Shown: positions 20,931-32,098 of the stretch, in pieces
Layout: each line of letters begins with the position of its first letter
Position numbering within the stretch: position 1 is the stretch's first letter
Source: Acanthosepion esculentum
Lineage: Eukaryota; Mollusca; Cephalopoda; Sepiida; Sepiidae
Length of the DNA: 64,000 nt
Assembly (NCBI GenBank): GCA_964036315.1
Contig: OZ038488.1
Span: forward strand, 61,154,754 to 61,218,753
Direction: 5' to 3'
Notes under the pieces: model-generated
The model's database searches: none
The model's input: the letters and a program-made list of their open reading frames with translations, nothing else
What the model was told of the DNA's origin: nothing
Made by a program: the position numbers and the translations under genes

Positions 20931-21735
20931 TGCGTGTGTAGCTACGTAATTCATTTTCTCTCCGTATGCAGGCGGTTTGCTCCCGGAATAGGTTCTGGAT
21001 TATTCTAACAGCAGTTCCCTTTGGTCTATCCTTAACCTTCAAATGTTTTCGCCGTCCTCGCTGGTTCAGATTCCGTAGAAACTTTCACTTGGAAATGTGC
21101 ATGACTTTTAATATTGACTCAAACATCGCTCATCTTTGACAACTGCAGTTTGTTTTTGCTAATTCCGCCATTTTTCTTTTCTTCTCTTTTGTTGATTTTG
21201 TTTTGTTTTGTTTTATTTTTTGTTTTATCTCTACATTCTGTCTCATGCTGTTTCTCGACAGTTGCCCACTCAGCCTATACTTCTCTGTCTGTCTCTCTTT
21301 CTCTCTCTCTCTCTCTTTTAGTCGATCGCTCGCTATCTTTAATTCATTTACCACCTTTTCTGGAAATTTCTCGTTCAACTCTCTCTATATATTGTATCAT
21401 TTTTTTTTATCTCTCTATTATTTCTCTTCGTTTTTTTCTCTTCCCTCAACGGTATTAAAAAATAGACTGAATGTTTATAAATTCGTTTTTAACGCCGTTT
21501 GCTATTTGACCTTAAATAGTCGGAGGTCGTCTGAAGAAGGATACAATCAATATTTGGAGAAAAAACATTCTTCGTTCTATAAATTAAAGAAGTGAATAAA
21601 GTGTATTCTCTTCTGCGTTTTTGTTCGATCAGGAAAAGCATTCTCAATACAAGTTATTTGAATTCACTTTTCATTTTTTTAAATATATTTTATTCATTTT
21701 TATGATTTAAAAAATCTCTTTGATATGTTTATTTC
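20931..21735. other. Pyrimidine-rich stretch, no gene
   Basis: 21120-21450 is strongly C/T-rich with a short CT microsatellite (about 21290-21320). This creates long Ser/Leu/Phe frames of up to 130 codons on the plus strand. No domain. Confidence 0.5.
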
Positions 21736-21737
21736 TG

Positions 21738-21739
<2 letters not shown>

Positions 21740-21795
<56 letters not shown>
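21740..21795. repeat. (AT)n microsatellite
   Basis: AT tract of about 55 bp followed by GTAT units to about 21820. Confidence 0.97.
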
Positions 21796-21800
<5 letters not shown>

Positions 21801-21820
21801 GTATGTATGTATGTATATTC

Positions 21821-22500
21821 TTTTATTATTTGCTGGGTTTTCCCCATAAACAATCATCTAAAAAAGTATATATTTAGAAAATGATTCTTTTCTCTATGTG
21901 TGGTACATCTTTTTCGCTATATCGATCTTAATATGTTCTCGATGACCTGAATTGTGTATGGGAGGGCGAAGAAGAAACTAAAATAAGATTAGAATATTGA
22001 CGAATAATTCCTGATTAGTAAGTATGAATATTTTCGGGAAATTCCTTTAAAGAACGCAGAATAAAACCCACACGTTTTTCGAGCACCACGATAATACATC
22101 TGAATCTGAAATTCAGTGTCCATCCATATTATTACATTAAATCTGACAACTGTCTCCGTTTCCAGGAGGGTTCAATTTGCCTTAACCCCTGTCGTGCTGA
22201 TATTACCAAAGTAGACAATAGTTTCCCCTTGGGAGCGATGGAAAGATCCATGGGAATCTAAGATTTTTTCACATCGCCCTCCAACTTGATAACCTTATAC
22301 CTGTTACCTCAACCCCATTAAAACTGTGAATTTAGCTATTCATTTTGCTAAAACAGCTAAATAAATTGATTTACTTGTTCAACTATTTATTTTTTGTGAA
22401 ATGTATACGTGTGCTTACAGTATTTGATTACTTGTTGTTTTGAATTGGCAGTGCACAAGACACAAAACTCTTTGTTGCGCGTAAGAAGGCGCGCTAGTCA
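21821..22500. other. No recognisable gene
   Basis: AT-rich to mixed DNA upstream of the candidate first exon. 22140-22320 has lower AT content but no motif I can name. Confidence 0.4.
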
Positions 22501-22510
22501 TTTATTCTGA

Positions 22511-22530
22511 GAGACAAGATGGCGGCAGCT
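22511..22530 (+). promoter_or_regulatory. AAGATGGCGGC motif at a candidate start codon
   Basis: acaagatggcggcagc matches the YY1-type element often found just downstream of transcription starts of metazoan housekeeping genes, overlapping the ATG. The 60 bases upstream hold several CG and GCGC groups in an otherwise AT-rich region. A single short match carries limited weight. Confidence 0.35.
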
Positions 22531-22557
22531 AGAACATGTTTGAGAACTACTGTTGTG
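22519..22557 (+). CDS. Candidate first coding exon of an unidentified gene
   Basis: ATG at 22519 opens MAAARTCLRTTVV, followed by GTGAGA, a plausible 5' splice site in phase 0 after 13 codons. Without splicing the frame ends at 22623 after 34 residues. The Ala/Arg-rich start resembles a mitochondrial targeting peptide and sits on a YY1-like motif. No following exon could be recognised in the window. Confidence 0.3.
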
Positions 22558-22974
22558 GTGAGAAATTCTAGTGATATACTAGAAAGGATTATAAGAGAAA
22601 TGATTCGAGTGACTTACACCTAAAAAAACATTTAATATGATATATACTAAAATAAATATAGATATTAAACATGTATTCATTAGAATTGTTTTCAATTGAA
22701 ACATGCTGACAGGGCAAAGAACCAGATATCTTTAATTAATTTTAGGTTAGATTAATATTCAGAAAGTGTTGAAAATAGATAAGAAAATGGAGGATAGCGT
22801 TTCGGATATTATATAAGGGCGGAGAAAATAAGTTTTGAATATTACACAATTACAATTGTAAAATTGCATAAATATTTCTTAATATTTCTTATAGCATAGG
22901 ACATTAATCAAATCTGATTTGGGTGTGTCCCGTTTGATCACCAAATTTAATCACTGTCGAAGCTGGTTAGTATT
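22558..22974. other. No recognisable gene
   Basis: AT-rich; would be intron if the candidate exon is real. Confidence 0.35.
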
Positions 22975-23430
22975 CCATCTTTAGAAGAGTTAGATCAGAC
23001 TGAAAATGGAGTATTGCTACTATGTCTGGCCTGGAGATGTCCAGTCCCTACTTACCTCTCCTGATAGAGTTAAAAAACGTATACGCGGCTTTATGTGTGA
23101 TGGATTTTTAGCTCTGTAACTCCCATCACAGACGAAATCTTGCAATCCTCTAACCGGTCTATCCCTATTTCTATGGCATGAGTTCTGACGAGCTACATTC
23201 CTTAGACCCACCACTCTCTGTCCTTTACAAATAGGACCGGCCATGCCACGTACACAAGGCGGGATCATCCCAATTCCCTTCGTATTCCATTAGTAAGGAG
23301 TAATTTCGAAGGACTGTTGACGGCAGTATGTTAGAATTTTGACCTCTTCCAATCTAAATCTTCAATATCCCTATCAATTTTATTTCTTGACCTTTCTTAC
23401 GCTAATATAACCATCTAACTTGAGTGGATC
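22975..23430 (+). pseudogene. jockey-2 LINE RT C-terminal fragment
   Basis: Frame-broken plus-strand remnant. KWSIATMSGLEMSSPYLPLL is a degraded MEYCCHVWSGAP-type block. SDELHSLDPPLSVLYK in the next frame matches the conserved C-terminal block after the YYHG motif. The last Phe/Leu/Ser-rich stretch follows. The minus-strand 82-codon frame here (23020-23268) is a shadow. Confidence 0.65.
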
Positions 23431-24034
23431 TGCTTTTTGTATTAGGTTAACATCGGTATAAAAATAGATGCGGCACAGCTTCAGATCTATCTGCAATGGC
23501 AGAGGTCACATCATATCGACTGATAACCCAGCCAATGGTTTGTCGTCAGTCTACTCGAATAGTATGCGGAACAGGCAGTCTTCTGTTATTTTGACTAACC
23601 CTTGCAATTCGTTTAAAACTGTTCGATTCTGAGTCGCGTAGCCTATAAAGATAGAACATTAATATAAGCGTCAGGAATCAAATCAAGAACATGCTGCACG
23701 TATGTGTTGTCGGTAATGGTCGAAGGAAACTGCTTTCTTGTCGAACCGTTGAAGACGTTACCCACAACATTAAAAGTGCCGTGCGAACTCACAAACAGAA
23801 AAGCATAAGTAAGAATTATATTTGATTGTATGTATAATAAAACTAGATGATTACATTGTACTACTCCGAGACACCATATCTATTGATAACAAAGCCTGAA
23901 ATCCGCAGAAACTTTTACAAATAGTAGTGTGTGAAGATTCCACAAAATATTAATTGTAAGAAGACAGAATGTTAGATCTTTAGCAATAGGGATGACCAAG
24001 ACGTCCAAATAAAAAACAAACAAACAAAAAACTG
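23431..24034. other. No recognisable gene
   Basis: Mixed DNA, nothing assigned. Confidence 0.4.
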
Positions 24035-24775
24035 GACAGTATCTATCTGGGAAATGTTATAATAGATGAAGAAAATATGACACAGAAATAAGGAAGAGTA
24101 CTGAAATAGCGAAACATGCCTTCCAAAAGCTAAAGAAAGTATTAATATACAGGAAAATTCGTTAGAAAGAAGAAAAAAAGAAAAGATTTTTTATAGTAAG
24201 CAGGAGAATTGGAGACGTCAAAAGTCAGTACAGAAATATGATTACCCGGTAACAAACGACAGCAACTGTGAAACAAAATTTCGAAGGTCCATTAGAATAG
24301 CGAAAGAAGTCATTCAAATCTAAAGAATGTATTAAGATACAGGAAAAGTTCCTTAGAAACAAAGACAAGAGTGCTGAACAGCTATGCATCAATCTTCCTA
24401 TAGGACAGTGTCTGATGAAACAGAATGATGTTACAGATGAAACAGAAATTTGTGATATCAGAAATGTAATTCTACAGAGAAATTTAAGCAATGATGAAAT
24501 TTTATGGTAAATGGAAACAAAAAAGACACATGTGCTTAGAATAAAAAAGAGATACTTGAAATTTCAGGGATACATAATGAGAAAAGAGGGCTTGGAGAAT
24601 TTGACTCTCACATGATAAAATGAAGGCAAAAAGGGCGTCGGGAAACTGTGTAACTTACGTAACCGAACAGGTATGTGAATGATTGTAAAAAATCATAAAA
24701 CGTACAAAGAAAAAGGAGTTTAAGAGAGCCATGGCCATCAATATCTTGAAGGGACACGACATGTAAAACAAGAAG
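24035..24775 (+). pseudogene. LINE-A post-RT region with internal duplication
   Basis: RKSTEIAKHAFQKLKKVLIY-like text at about 24090 is repeated at about 24270. The tail follows: VILQRNLSNDEILW, KKRYLKFQGYIMRKEGLENL, and a final AMAINILKGHDM. Stops and frameshifts are throughout. The duplication offset is about 190 bp. Confidence 0.7.
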
Positions 24776-25299
24776 ATCTATACTGAAAAGTACTCTGCTC
24801 TGTGAACCAATAAATAGAACCTTAGCTTCGATAAACACAGAATAGGGAGCTTCTGCTAATCGAACTTACAAACAATCTCTTTCGGGATTAATTTAATAAT
24901 TATTGTTCTAAAAAAATTGTCTATAATATAGAATTATATAAATATAGTTAATTTGCCTGGTGTCCTACAGACATCAATGGATTCGTAAAGTTCCACTTGC
25001 GGGCTCTTTGTTCCATACTTGGTAACAGTTTGAACGATCACATCACCAACCATGATATCATACGCATCGTGTGGACACGACCAGCATCAAGTTAATTCTC
25101 ATCAAATCAAAAGTCCAATGGATTGAGCATGTTATTCGCATAGAACGACATCACATTACCAGATACTCCTCGTAAAGAGACATTTAATTGGCAGGAGGGA
25201 TCAAACCTGACAAAAAGAACGGTACAAAAACTCAACTGGTGCAATGTCAGACAGATTGTGTAAGTAGCATGCTGCCGACTGTTCTTTTTTTTTTCTTTT
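24776..25299. other. No recognisable gene
   Basis: AT-rich. 24955-25260 is more balanced in composition but unassigned. Confidence 0.4.
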
Positions 25300-25690
25300 T
25301 TTAAGCTTATCACCCCAAGCAAGGCTGGAAGCCACTAGCACGCAAGGGGTTACAGAAGGTTTGGACGAAGAGCAGATATAAGTATTAACGGAGAGGATGT
25401 GGAGAAAGATAGTGGATCGATCAAGGCAAGGGGGTTACAGAAGATAGGAATGAAAGGGGAAAGGATGTGGAGAAGGGAAGTTGGAGATTGTATTTGTCAG
25501 GGAAACAGGAATAAGGAAGGGAGTTCCACAGGCGAGATGTGCGAGACATGAAGCTTTTGGAGTAGAAGACAACGTCTACATCTAACAGTTTCAACGGTGA
25601 AGGGGTGGGAACGGGATGCCAGCCTCGTAGGACGTTTAAATTCATGAGGCCTTTCTGTTTGGTGTACATTTGTTAACCAAAACTCTGCTA
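25300..25690 (-). pseudogene. jockey-1 LINE 3' end
   Basis: The minus strand, split over two frames, reads RPHEFKRPTRLASRSHPFTV, then KLHVSHISPVELPS / SFMSRTSRLWNSLPYSCFP and DKYNLQLP. This is the C-terminal block after RT in jockey/CR1-type LINEs. The 3' UTR follows, with gtaaccccttgcgtgctagt and cccttgcttgg-type sequence, ending in an A-rich tail near 25300. Confidence 0.8.
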
Positions 25691-25842
25691 ACTGCATCGA
25701 CTTGCACTTAGTGAAAGCGTCACCTTAATCACGACCAGCGACTTCAGGAATCCCTAAATTTCCAGACGCAATGGACTGCGAAGCCACTTTCGGGTCCACT
25801 GATGAATTACAAAACAAAGTCTTCTTCGGATCCGAAAAGACA

Positions 25843-25846
<4 letters not shown>

Positions 25847-25911
<65 letters not shown>
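25847..25911. repeat. (AT)n microsatellite
   Basis: Pure AT tract of about 65 bp. Confidence 0.97.
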
Positions 25912-25914
<3 letters not shown>

Positions 25915-26151
25915 TATGAACTATAAAAGCATATACCTGATTATTGAAACTTGAAAAGGACAATGACCTATTGTGGCATTGGATGAAAAAAGAATGAAAA
26001 CTGAATAATTCTACCGAAATTTAAAAGTAATCCATACATCCGATAAGTGAATTGAAGCGCATTTTAAACAAGATTCTACATTAAGGATTTGTTATATAAT
26101 TTCTTCATGCAGACAATTTACATCACGTTTTCACGAAGTTTCGACTGGAAG

Positions 26152-26304
26152 TCAACAATAAAATTCTCTTTTTTCATATAAAAAGACTTCATGTAAATAC
26201 TCGTCAGTTGCTTCTGGCCCTTTGCAGAATTTGACAACAAACAACCGTGTAACTGTCAGGTAGCGTGCAATTTCTAAATCACTATGCTCTGCCTTTGAGG
26301 CCAT
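26152..26304 (-). pseudogene. IS630/Tc1-type transposase N-terminal HTH scrap
   Basis: ATG at 26304 opens MASKAEHSDLEIARYLTVTR, then FVVKFCKGPEATDEY, and the frame stops at 26152 after 50 codons. The DLEIARYL and LFVVKF pattern fits the N-terminal helix-turn-helix of a Tc1/IS630-type transposase family. No catalytic domain follows. Confidence 0.5.
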
Positions 26305-26494
26305 GATCAGTGTGCTATCTCATTTCCTGAGTTAGTTTGATGTTTGTCATCATTTCTAGGAAAAGAAAAAAGTTACAGCTACCAAAGGCAAACTATATGT
26401 GGGTGTTTTTGTATGTGTGCGAGACTCTTAAATATTGATATAAATTTACAGAAATATTCAAGCATTTAAAGACACAATAACGCATACACAAATA

Positions 26495-26722
26495 TATATA
26501 TCATCAATTTCTTATTCGTGTATTGCTTAATATATTGAGTAATTGTCATCTTTGATAATGGCTTAAGCCGAAAGCTTAGATTGGATTAAAAAATATGTAT
26601 CAATATTGTGATTTTGTTTCTTCGTTTAATTATAATGGTATTAAGCTTATCAGACGATATGAAAAGAACTTACATAAAATATATAGACAATACGTATCTA
26701 TATTATTTAATGAAACATGTAT

Positions 26723-26725
<3 letters not shown>
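26495..26725 (+). mobile_element. PLE-type 3' UTR, copy 1
   Basis: The sequence tcaatttcttattcgtgtat, gtcatctttgataatggctt, agccgaaagcttagattgga and onward matches the minus-strand copy at 44200-44470 nearly throughout. It contains a GGCTTAAGCC hairpin followed by GAAAGC. It ends exactly where an (AT)n tract begins, after atgactata. Confidence 0.65.

Positions 26726-26776
<51 letters not shown>
26726..26776. repeat. (AT)n microsatellite at a PLE end
   Basis: Pure AT tract of about 50 bp directly following the PLE 3' UTR. Confidence 0.97.
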
Positions 26777-26779
<3 letters not shown>

Positions 26780-26869
26780 TTTCTGTGGCCTATCAACGTT
26801 TTGTGACTTTTTTTACAGGAGAATAACGCAGTAAATCATTTTTGAGTATAGCAATGATTTTTTTCCAGA

Positions 26870-27050
26870 TATGTCCTACTATTTAATCCAGACCTGGGGA
26901 AAAAACAGATTCCTACATTTACAAAGGTTATTAGTTCTTAAGTGAATGCAACGAAACCGACTGGAATACGAACTCGGATCTCCAATTTGGGATTTTGGGC
27001 CGCGCTTCGTGATACCGTCCAATATAGACGGGTACATATTCATAAATACA
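26870..27050 (-). mobile_element. Ceph-SINE-like copy, tRNA head
   Basis: On the minus strand, GAGATCCGAGTTCGTATTCC (box B-like) is followed by agtcggtttcgttgcattca and the body, ending near gtctggattaaatagtagg. The head (cggtatcacgaagcgcggcc) differs from the SINE-A head. Confidence 0.65.
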
Positions 27051-27109
27051 TGGGCCATGAAAAATTATGACTTGTTCATTTTCAATGACAAAATATATAT
27101 ATTATAAGG

Positions 27110-27277
27110 AGCATTCAAAAAATTATTTTAAAAAAATACGTCTCTTGGGACAAATTCTGAGTAGCTTAGATGAGGCCGAAGTGTGGAACACCAAGCGAGG
27201 GTCGATCTCCCTACTCTGTTGCAATTGATCTAGCGAGATAGGATTTCTAATAATTACACCACGTCGAAGTGCCCATT
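27110..27277 (-). mobile_element. SINE-C, tRNA-derived
   Basis: Minus strand: gacgtggtgtaattattaga (box A-like), gggagatcgaccctcgcttg (box B-like), then acttcggcctcatctaagct. The same order occurs at 39880-40000 on the plus strand. Confidence 0.6.
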
Positions 27278-27299
27278 ACATTTTTGAATGGCGGTATGC

Positions 27300-27838
27300 A
27301 TACTTGATGCTTCTTGGTGCTATTATAACTATCATTTCACCTCATCATTAGTGGTGTTCTCTTGGCGATATCCCTGTTCTCCAGAAGCACTTGCGTGGCA
27401 ACCATCCTCTGTCGAGAATGTCAACATTCTGGGAACCCACAATACATAGACTTTTGAGTAGTCAAGAGAGTACATTCAACTGCAATTATTACCACGGCTC
27501 ACATGAAGGCTTTCACCAAATTTGCAATAATGATTCTTCCAGCAGCTTTTTTAAAAGCATCGATATTTGGTGGTTGGGGCTTTTTTATACAGACCAGCAA
27601 ATGGTCTACCAGTGCGGGGCATGTCAGTGGGTAATTTCTCCTTTTCTCTCGTATTGCACTTGACTCTGTTAAGCCATCTCCTAATTGTTCTTACATCAAG
27701 TACAACCTTTCCATAAACATTCAGTAATCCCCTGTCAATGTTTGCATCCCTTGCTCCTTCTAAAAACAGAAATTCCTTGATAGTTATTTGCCTTTTACAT
27801 ACATCTAGAGTGACAGCCACTTTGAAGATGGGTAGCAA
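27300..27838 (-). pseudogene. mariner transposase N-terminal half, relic
   Basis: The minus 95-codon frame has RQITIKEFLFLEGARDANID, LNVYGKVVLDVRTIRRWLNR and LPTDMPRTGRP. This is the HTH region of Mos/SETMAR-type mariners, ending at the conserved SGRP block. Frame-broken sequence follows with VLWVPRMLT, the block ahead of the catalytic domain. No catalytic residues are left. Confidence 0.75.
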
Positions 27839-27962
27839 AAGAAAATGTAACTCGACAAATTTCTCCCCTGGCTTTTAAACAATTTATGCTTTATAGCTAA
27901 ATGTAAAACCAAGGACTACAGATAGGTATCTTTAAAAAACAGTTACAATTTTTGACAGACCC

Positions 27963-27965
<3 letters not shown>

Positions 27966-28005
<40 letters not shown>
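27966..28005. repeat. (AT)n microsatellite
   Basis: AT tract of about 40 bp adjoining a foldback element. Confidence 0.95.
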
Positions 28006-28007
<2 letters not shown>

Positions 28008-28011
28008 TATA

Positions 28012-28238
28012 AAAATTAGGAGATAGGCCGATTCCGCTACCTTAGTTTCAACCTTACGATATCTTCAAACGTCTTCGCTCAATTGATTTCCTAACCTTTT
28101 ATTTTTTTTAAATATAGATTTCGTAATTTTTTTTATTTTTAAAAAAATAAAGCGTAAGCAAATCACTTGCCCGATAGCGCCTGTAGATAGCGAAAGGTTG
28201 AAACCAATGTAGCGGAATGGGCTGATCTCCTAATTCTT
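28012..28238. mobile_element. Foldback MITE with about 48-bp terminal inverted repeats
   Basis: The left arm ttaggagataggccgattcc... and the right arm, inverted, ttaggagatcagcccattcc... pair over about 48 bp with roughly 85 percent identity. Both continue through gctac-tagtttcaacctt. The centre is A/T-rich and itself partly palindromic. No coding capacity. The outermost bases are AATT on both sides, so the target duplication is ambiguous. Confidence 0.75.
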
Positions 28239-28336
28239 AATACTTAAAAGCACTACATGTTAATTTTTTTATCTTTTTACGTGTATTGAACACATGTAAT
28301 ACTACTGTTTCCTGGACTAATTCAATAAACATTTTA

Positions 28337-28455
<119 letters not shown>

Positions 28456-28635
28456 ATTGATGAAGAAAAGTACCAAAGTTATTTGAAAGAAAACGTTAGT
28501 ATTTTTCTTAATTTCCTATAGCTACCAAAAAATTTATTCGTGGACTCGAAAGGATTAAAACAAAAATAAACAGACATCGTCTGTCTAAATTATTTGACCA
28601 AACCTATTTGAATGGAAATATGCTGCCTAAATACA

Positions 28636-28771
28636 CACGCACACACGCACACACAAACAAACACACACACACACACACACACATTTTTAATACAATAGAA
28701 AACAAGGTATTTAAATAAGTTACTAAACTGAAAATATATAAATTGATAGATAAATATACGTTTTTCAATGA

Positions 28772-28803
<32 letters not shown>

Positions 28804-28808
28804 CACAT

Positions 28809-28845
<37 letters not shown>
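28636..28845. repeat. (AC)n, (AT)n and (AG)n microsatellites
   Basis: AC-rich run 28636-28682; AT 28771-28803; AG run 28813-28842, separated by unique AT-rich DNA. Confidence 0.95.
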
Positions 28846-28847
<2 letters not shown>

Positions 28848-28959
28848 TAAATTGTCGTCTGAATTACGCAAAAATGAACACAACACAGGCAACTCGTTTT
28901 AACAGATATTTTTACCAAAATTACACAAAAATACCTAGAAACACGAAATAGTAAAGTTA

Positions 28960-29300
28960 TTCAATAAAATTGCCATTGGCTTTAACCATGGCCTCCAGAC
29001 GACTTCAGACTCTCCTGCATCTCTTCTAGACGGTTTCTTTGTTTAAGTAGTTGAATGCTGCCATAATCCTTGCCTTCAGTTCATCTTTGGTGCAACAAGG
29101 ACTTTTGTGGGTCTCTCGCTCAACTTCGCCCAACACAATAATCAAGGAGGTTGCATTCTTGGAAGTTAAATGGCCAGATATAAGTGGTGATGTGGTCACA
29201 GAAAATTGTCTGACAGCCATGATTGGGTTCGTACTGGAGATTGCGGCGCGAATGACAAGGAGTACAGCATGTCGCTTCCTAATTTCTGGCTGAGTGAATT
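28960..29300 (-). pseudogene. mariner-type transposase C-terminus, relic
   Basis: The minus strand carries LGEVERETHKSPCCTKDELK, ARIMAAFNYLNKETV, and after a stop RVWSRLEAMVKANGNFIE. This is the C-terminal end of a mariner/IS630-type DDE transposase. It is a nucleotide-level relative of 6455-6965. Only about 110 residues remain. Confidence 0.75.
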
Positions 29301-29637
29301 GTGTGTGTCATGGTGCTCTTTTTTCACAGACGGTGCCCAACTGACCCTACTATACTGTGCAGGCAATAAAATAAAAAACAAACTACACGCATGCGTGAAA
29401 TTAAAAAGAAATATACATGTAGACTTCATGAGACTCTTTTAATGTTTGGCATTTTTTTTAATAAAATATTGTATGCGTTATAACATACTGTCGACATTAA
29501 ACAATACGAAACGTTAAATATATCCGTTGAAGTTATAAAAGACGAAACACATCACTCGAATAATTTTGAATTTTATCATACTTCTTTACCCTTAAATTGT
29601 TCTTGGTATATAAAACAAATTATATATCGTTATCCCT

Positions 29638-29639
<2 letters not shown>
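29301..29639. other. No recognisable gene
   Basis: AT-rich. Plus and minus frames of 77-78 codons near 29200-29440 are not a known protein beyond the mariner part. Confidence 0.4.

Positions 29640-29706
<67 letters not shown>
29640..29706. repeat. (AT)n microsatellite
   Basis: AT tract of about 66 bp with one GT step. Confidence 0.97.
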
Positions 29707-30144
29707 GTAATGCGAGAACAAAATCCTGGTCCCTTGAGTTTTTGGTGTGATAACACGACACCTGAATGATTCATCAGCTTTGCCACGTCTTGCCAACGAG
29801 TTAAATTGGGAACAAAGAGTTGCAGTAGTGTTGGCAATTATTCATTTTTTTTTACCGAAATATAAATGACAACGTCTGTTCTCTAACATTGGGTGTCAGC
29901 CTATTTTTTTGTGAAATACTCTCATCTTTGTTTTTTTTAATGCACATCTATAATTTTGAAAACCACTTTCTAACATTTACTACAATTTTTATCACTGTCC
30001 TCTTGAACTGAGAAATTTAACTTTGAACATATATCTTCTAAAATGGGATACTTTCACAATGTCCATGTTTCTCTCAATAAATATTTAATATTATTTGCAA
30101 ATGTATATAGATATTTCCCCAATTATATATATATATATATTGGT

Positions 30145-30265
30145 TTGTGAATTTGGTGACATTAATTGTGAGTTCAATCCCTGGACCGGGAAGTGTGTAC
30201 TCGAACTCAGTGGAAACAAGGTGAGTAATAGCTGAACAGGACTAAAAACAAAAACTAGACGAGAT
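30145..30265 (+). mobile_element. SINE-F, tRNA-like head, copy 1
   Basis: gaatttggtgacattaattg, then gtgagttcaatccctg (box B-like), then ctcagtggaaacaaggtgag. The order repeats at 38510-38640 in inverted orientation. Confidence 0.55.
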
Positions 30266-30275
30266 ATTCCGAGCC

Positions 30276-30503
30276 ATGGGCAGAAGAACGAGAAGTTTTT
30301 ATTCTCGTAGATTTAATAAAGGGTTCAGTTCGGAATCCCCTGTTGGTTACCTGGATCGACACACTCCTGCTAAAGGCCGGACAAAATCAAGAGATGAGGA
30401 CAATTGTCCGCTTGTAAACAGTGTAAATAATGATAACTTCCGATCCCAGAATTTCAATAGAATTGAATTGCTTTATCAATGGCTACTCATGATTTTAATT
30501 TAA
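30276..30503 (+). other. Unassigned 75-codon open frame
   Basis: Opens MGRRTRSFYSRRFNKGF, basic and Ser-rich, ending at 30503. It lies directly after SINE-F. No domain is recognised and it may be chance. Confidence 0.15.
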
Positions 30504-30544
30504 TTTTGTTGTGATCTGTGAAGATAGACATGAGAACAAAAACG

Positions 30545-30785
30545 GGTTCGTTTATTAATTGATTGATTCGTTTTCTACGGCTTATCAAACCCTTTCAAGT
30601 TATTTAATGCCAGAAATATTTTTAGATTCTAAGTTTTATTTTTTTAGATAATGATGGTTAAGTGATAGTAACCTTACTAATTAACCCATAGTTGGGGGGA
30701 GAGATAGATTCAGCCCTTTCTCGTGTGTAAGTGAATATAACGAACCCGACGGCTACTGGAATCCGAGTCTTCGACAAAAGCAGGT
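30545..30785 (-). mobile_element. Ceph-SINE-like copy with 3' tail
   Basis: The tail lies at the left (ttctacggcttatcaaaccc, aagttatttaatgccagaaa). Then come actaattaacccatagttgg, the body to gaatataacgaacccgac, and a remnant of the head (ctactggaatccgagtc). It matches the 48639 element from body to tail. Confidence 0.7.
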
Positions 30786-32096
30786 TCGTCTCTGAAAAAT
30801 ATTATAATTAAATCCTAGAAAAGTCCAAGAAGAGGCTTCTCCTGCCATTGTTAATAAGGTAGTTAAGGAACGTATGATAAATACGTGAAACTCAACCTAA
30901 CAGGTAGAAAATTTGCTTTCTCTTTATGTTTGTGTGAAAAAGTTCAAAAGCAAAAGTAACAGAAAAATGCCTCAGTAACTGAATTACTTTTAGTTGAAAT
31001 ATTTCAGACCTGCAGGAAAAATTTTTATATATTTTTTTAAAACTATTTTTAGTTGAATTTAAGAAATTTCCCTTCTCTGCTTCCAGTCGTGTTCTTCTTT
31101 TAAGATTTCCCAGCTAATAAAAAGGAAGCAATTTTTTTTTTAAAGCTTCAACTTCTGGTTCTTCATCTTTTATGCCCTTTTTTTTTTAAAGTAATCAATC
31201 TTCTTTTTCTTTCCGGGCCCTTATCTTCAAAAGATATACACCCGACACACGAACCTTCGAAACCATTTGGATGTGCAAACATGAACGCCATTCTATTCAG
31301 GTTCATTGTAAAGGAGAGACTTAGAAAGATATTAAAGACTTGTACAATGTTGTTACACCGTCAAACAGGTGTGCCGCGTGTACATGACTTTGCGTGTCTA
31401 TGTATATTTTCATGTGTGCATCCTACGTTGTGTATATAGGACTGTATTTGTATATATTTTGTATATTCATGAATAAACATAAAGAGTAAAATAAAAGCTA
31501 TGGTGCCAAAACGCGCTGTAATCCAACTGGAGGTTTCAGAACAGTGAATTCTCGTTCGAATATCCGTCTAGGACAGTCGACTGATTTAAAACCTGACGAT
31601 TCTTGTCCCTCAGTTCTGTATTGGGTGATCAAGATAAAGTTATTAGATTCGTGTAGTACGGGTTGTCGATGTGGAAGAATGAAATTGGCGAAGCGAGTTC
31701 AATTTCTTACATCGTCTTTGCATTCACTTTAGCAAAAATGCATTTAGAAAAGTCATACAACGATCTCGTCTCCATCATGTTAAACAGTAGATTAGACTGA
31801 ACTTGGGATAGCAGTGATTTATAAGAATGAAGACTCCGAACTGTGTGGAATCCATTACTTTCTATACTAGATGCCTACTCTTGGTTCAAGTAAGGGTCAG
31901 AACTGGAGTTTTGTTCAAAATCTCTTTGTTCCACTGACCGCGACGGTTTGGGGTTTTGTTATTCCCTTGCTGTAATCATCTTAAGAAATTCAAAGAAAAT
32001 ATTGTTTCTACATTGGGAATAACTTTAGCTTATTTAATTAAAGTATATATAAATATTTTTTCATTTTATTTCTTTCAGACTTGCTGTATTATTTAA
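30786..32096. other. No recognisable gene
   Basis: AT-rich with several T-runs (31020-31210). A 62-codon plus frame at 31544-31732 (MNSRSNIRLGQSTDLK...) is in a less AT-rich patch but unassigned. Confidence 0.4.
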
Positions 32097-32098
32097 TA

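Noticed and set aside
21114..21595. Plus-strand frames of 114 and 130 codons rich in Ser, Leu and Phe
   Set aside because: Created by a pyrimidine-rich stretch; no start context, domain or codon signature.
25107..25322. Minus-strand 71-codon frame as a gene
   Set aside because: It runs into the A-rich tail of a jockey-1 3' UTR and has no recognisable motif.
26553..26580. Hammerhead ribozyme in the PLE 3' UTR (TTGATAA, GGCTT/AAGCC, GAAAGC)
   Set aside because: Core deviates at two positions and no stem III with a following cleavage base can be formed; recorded only as a hairpin.
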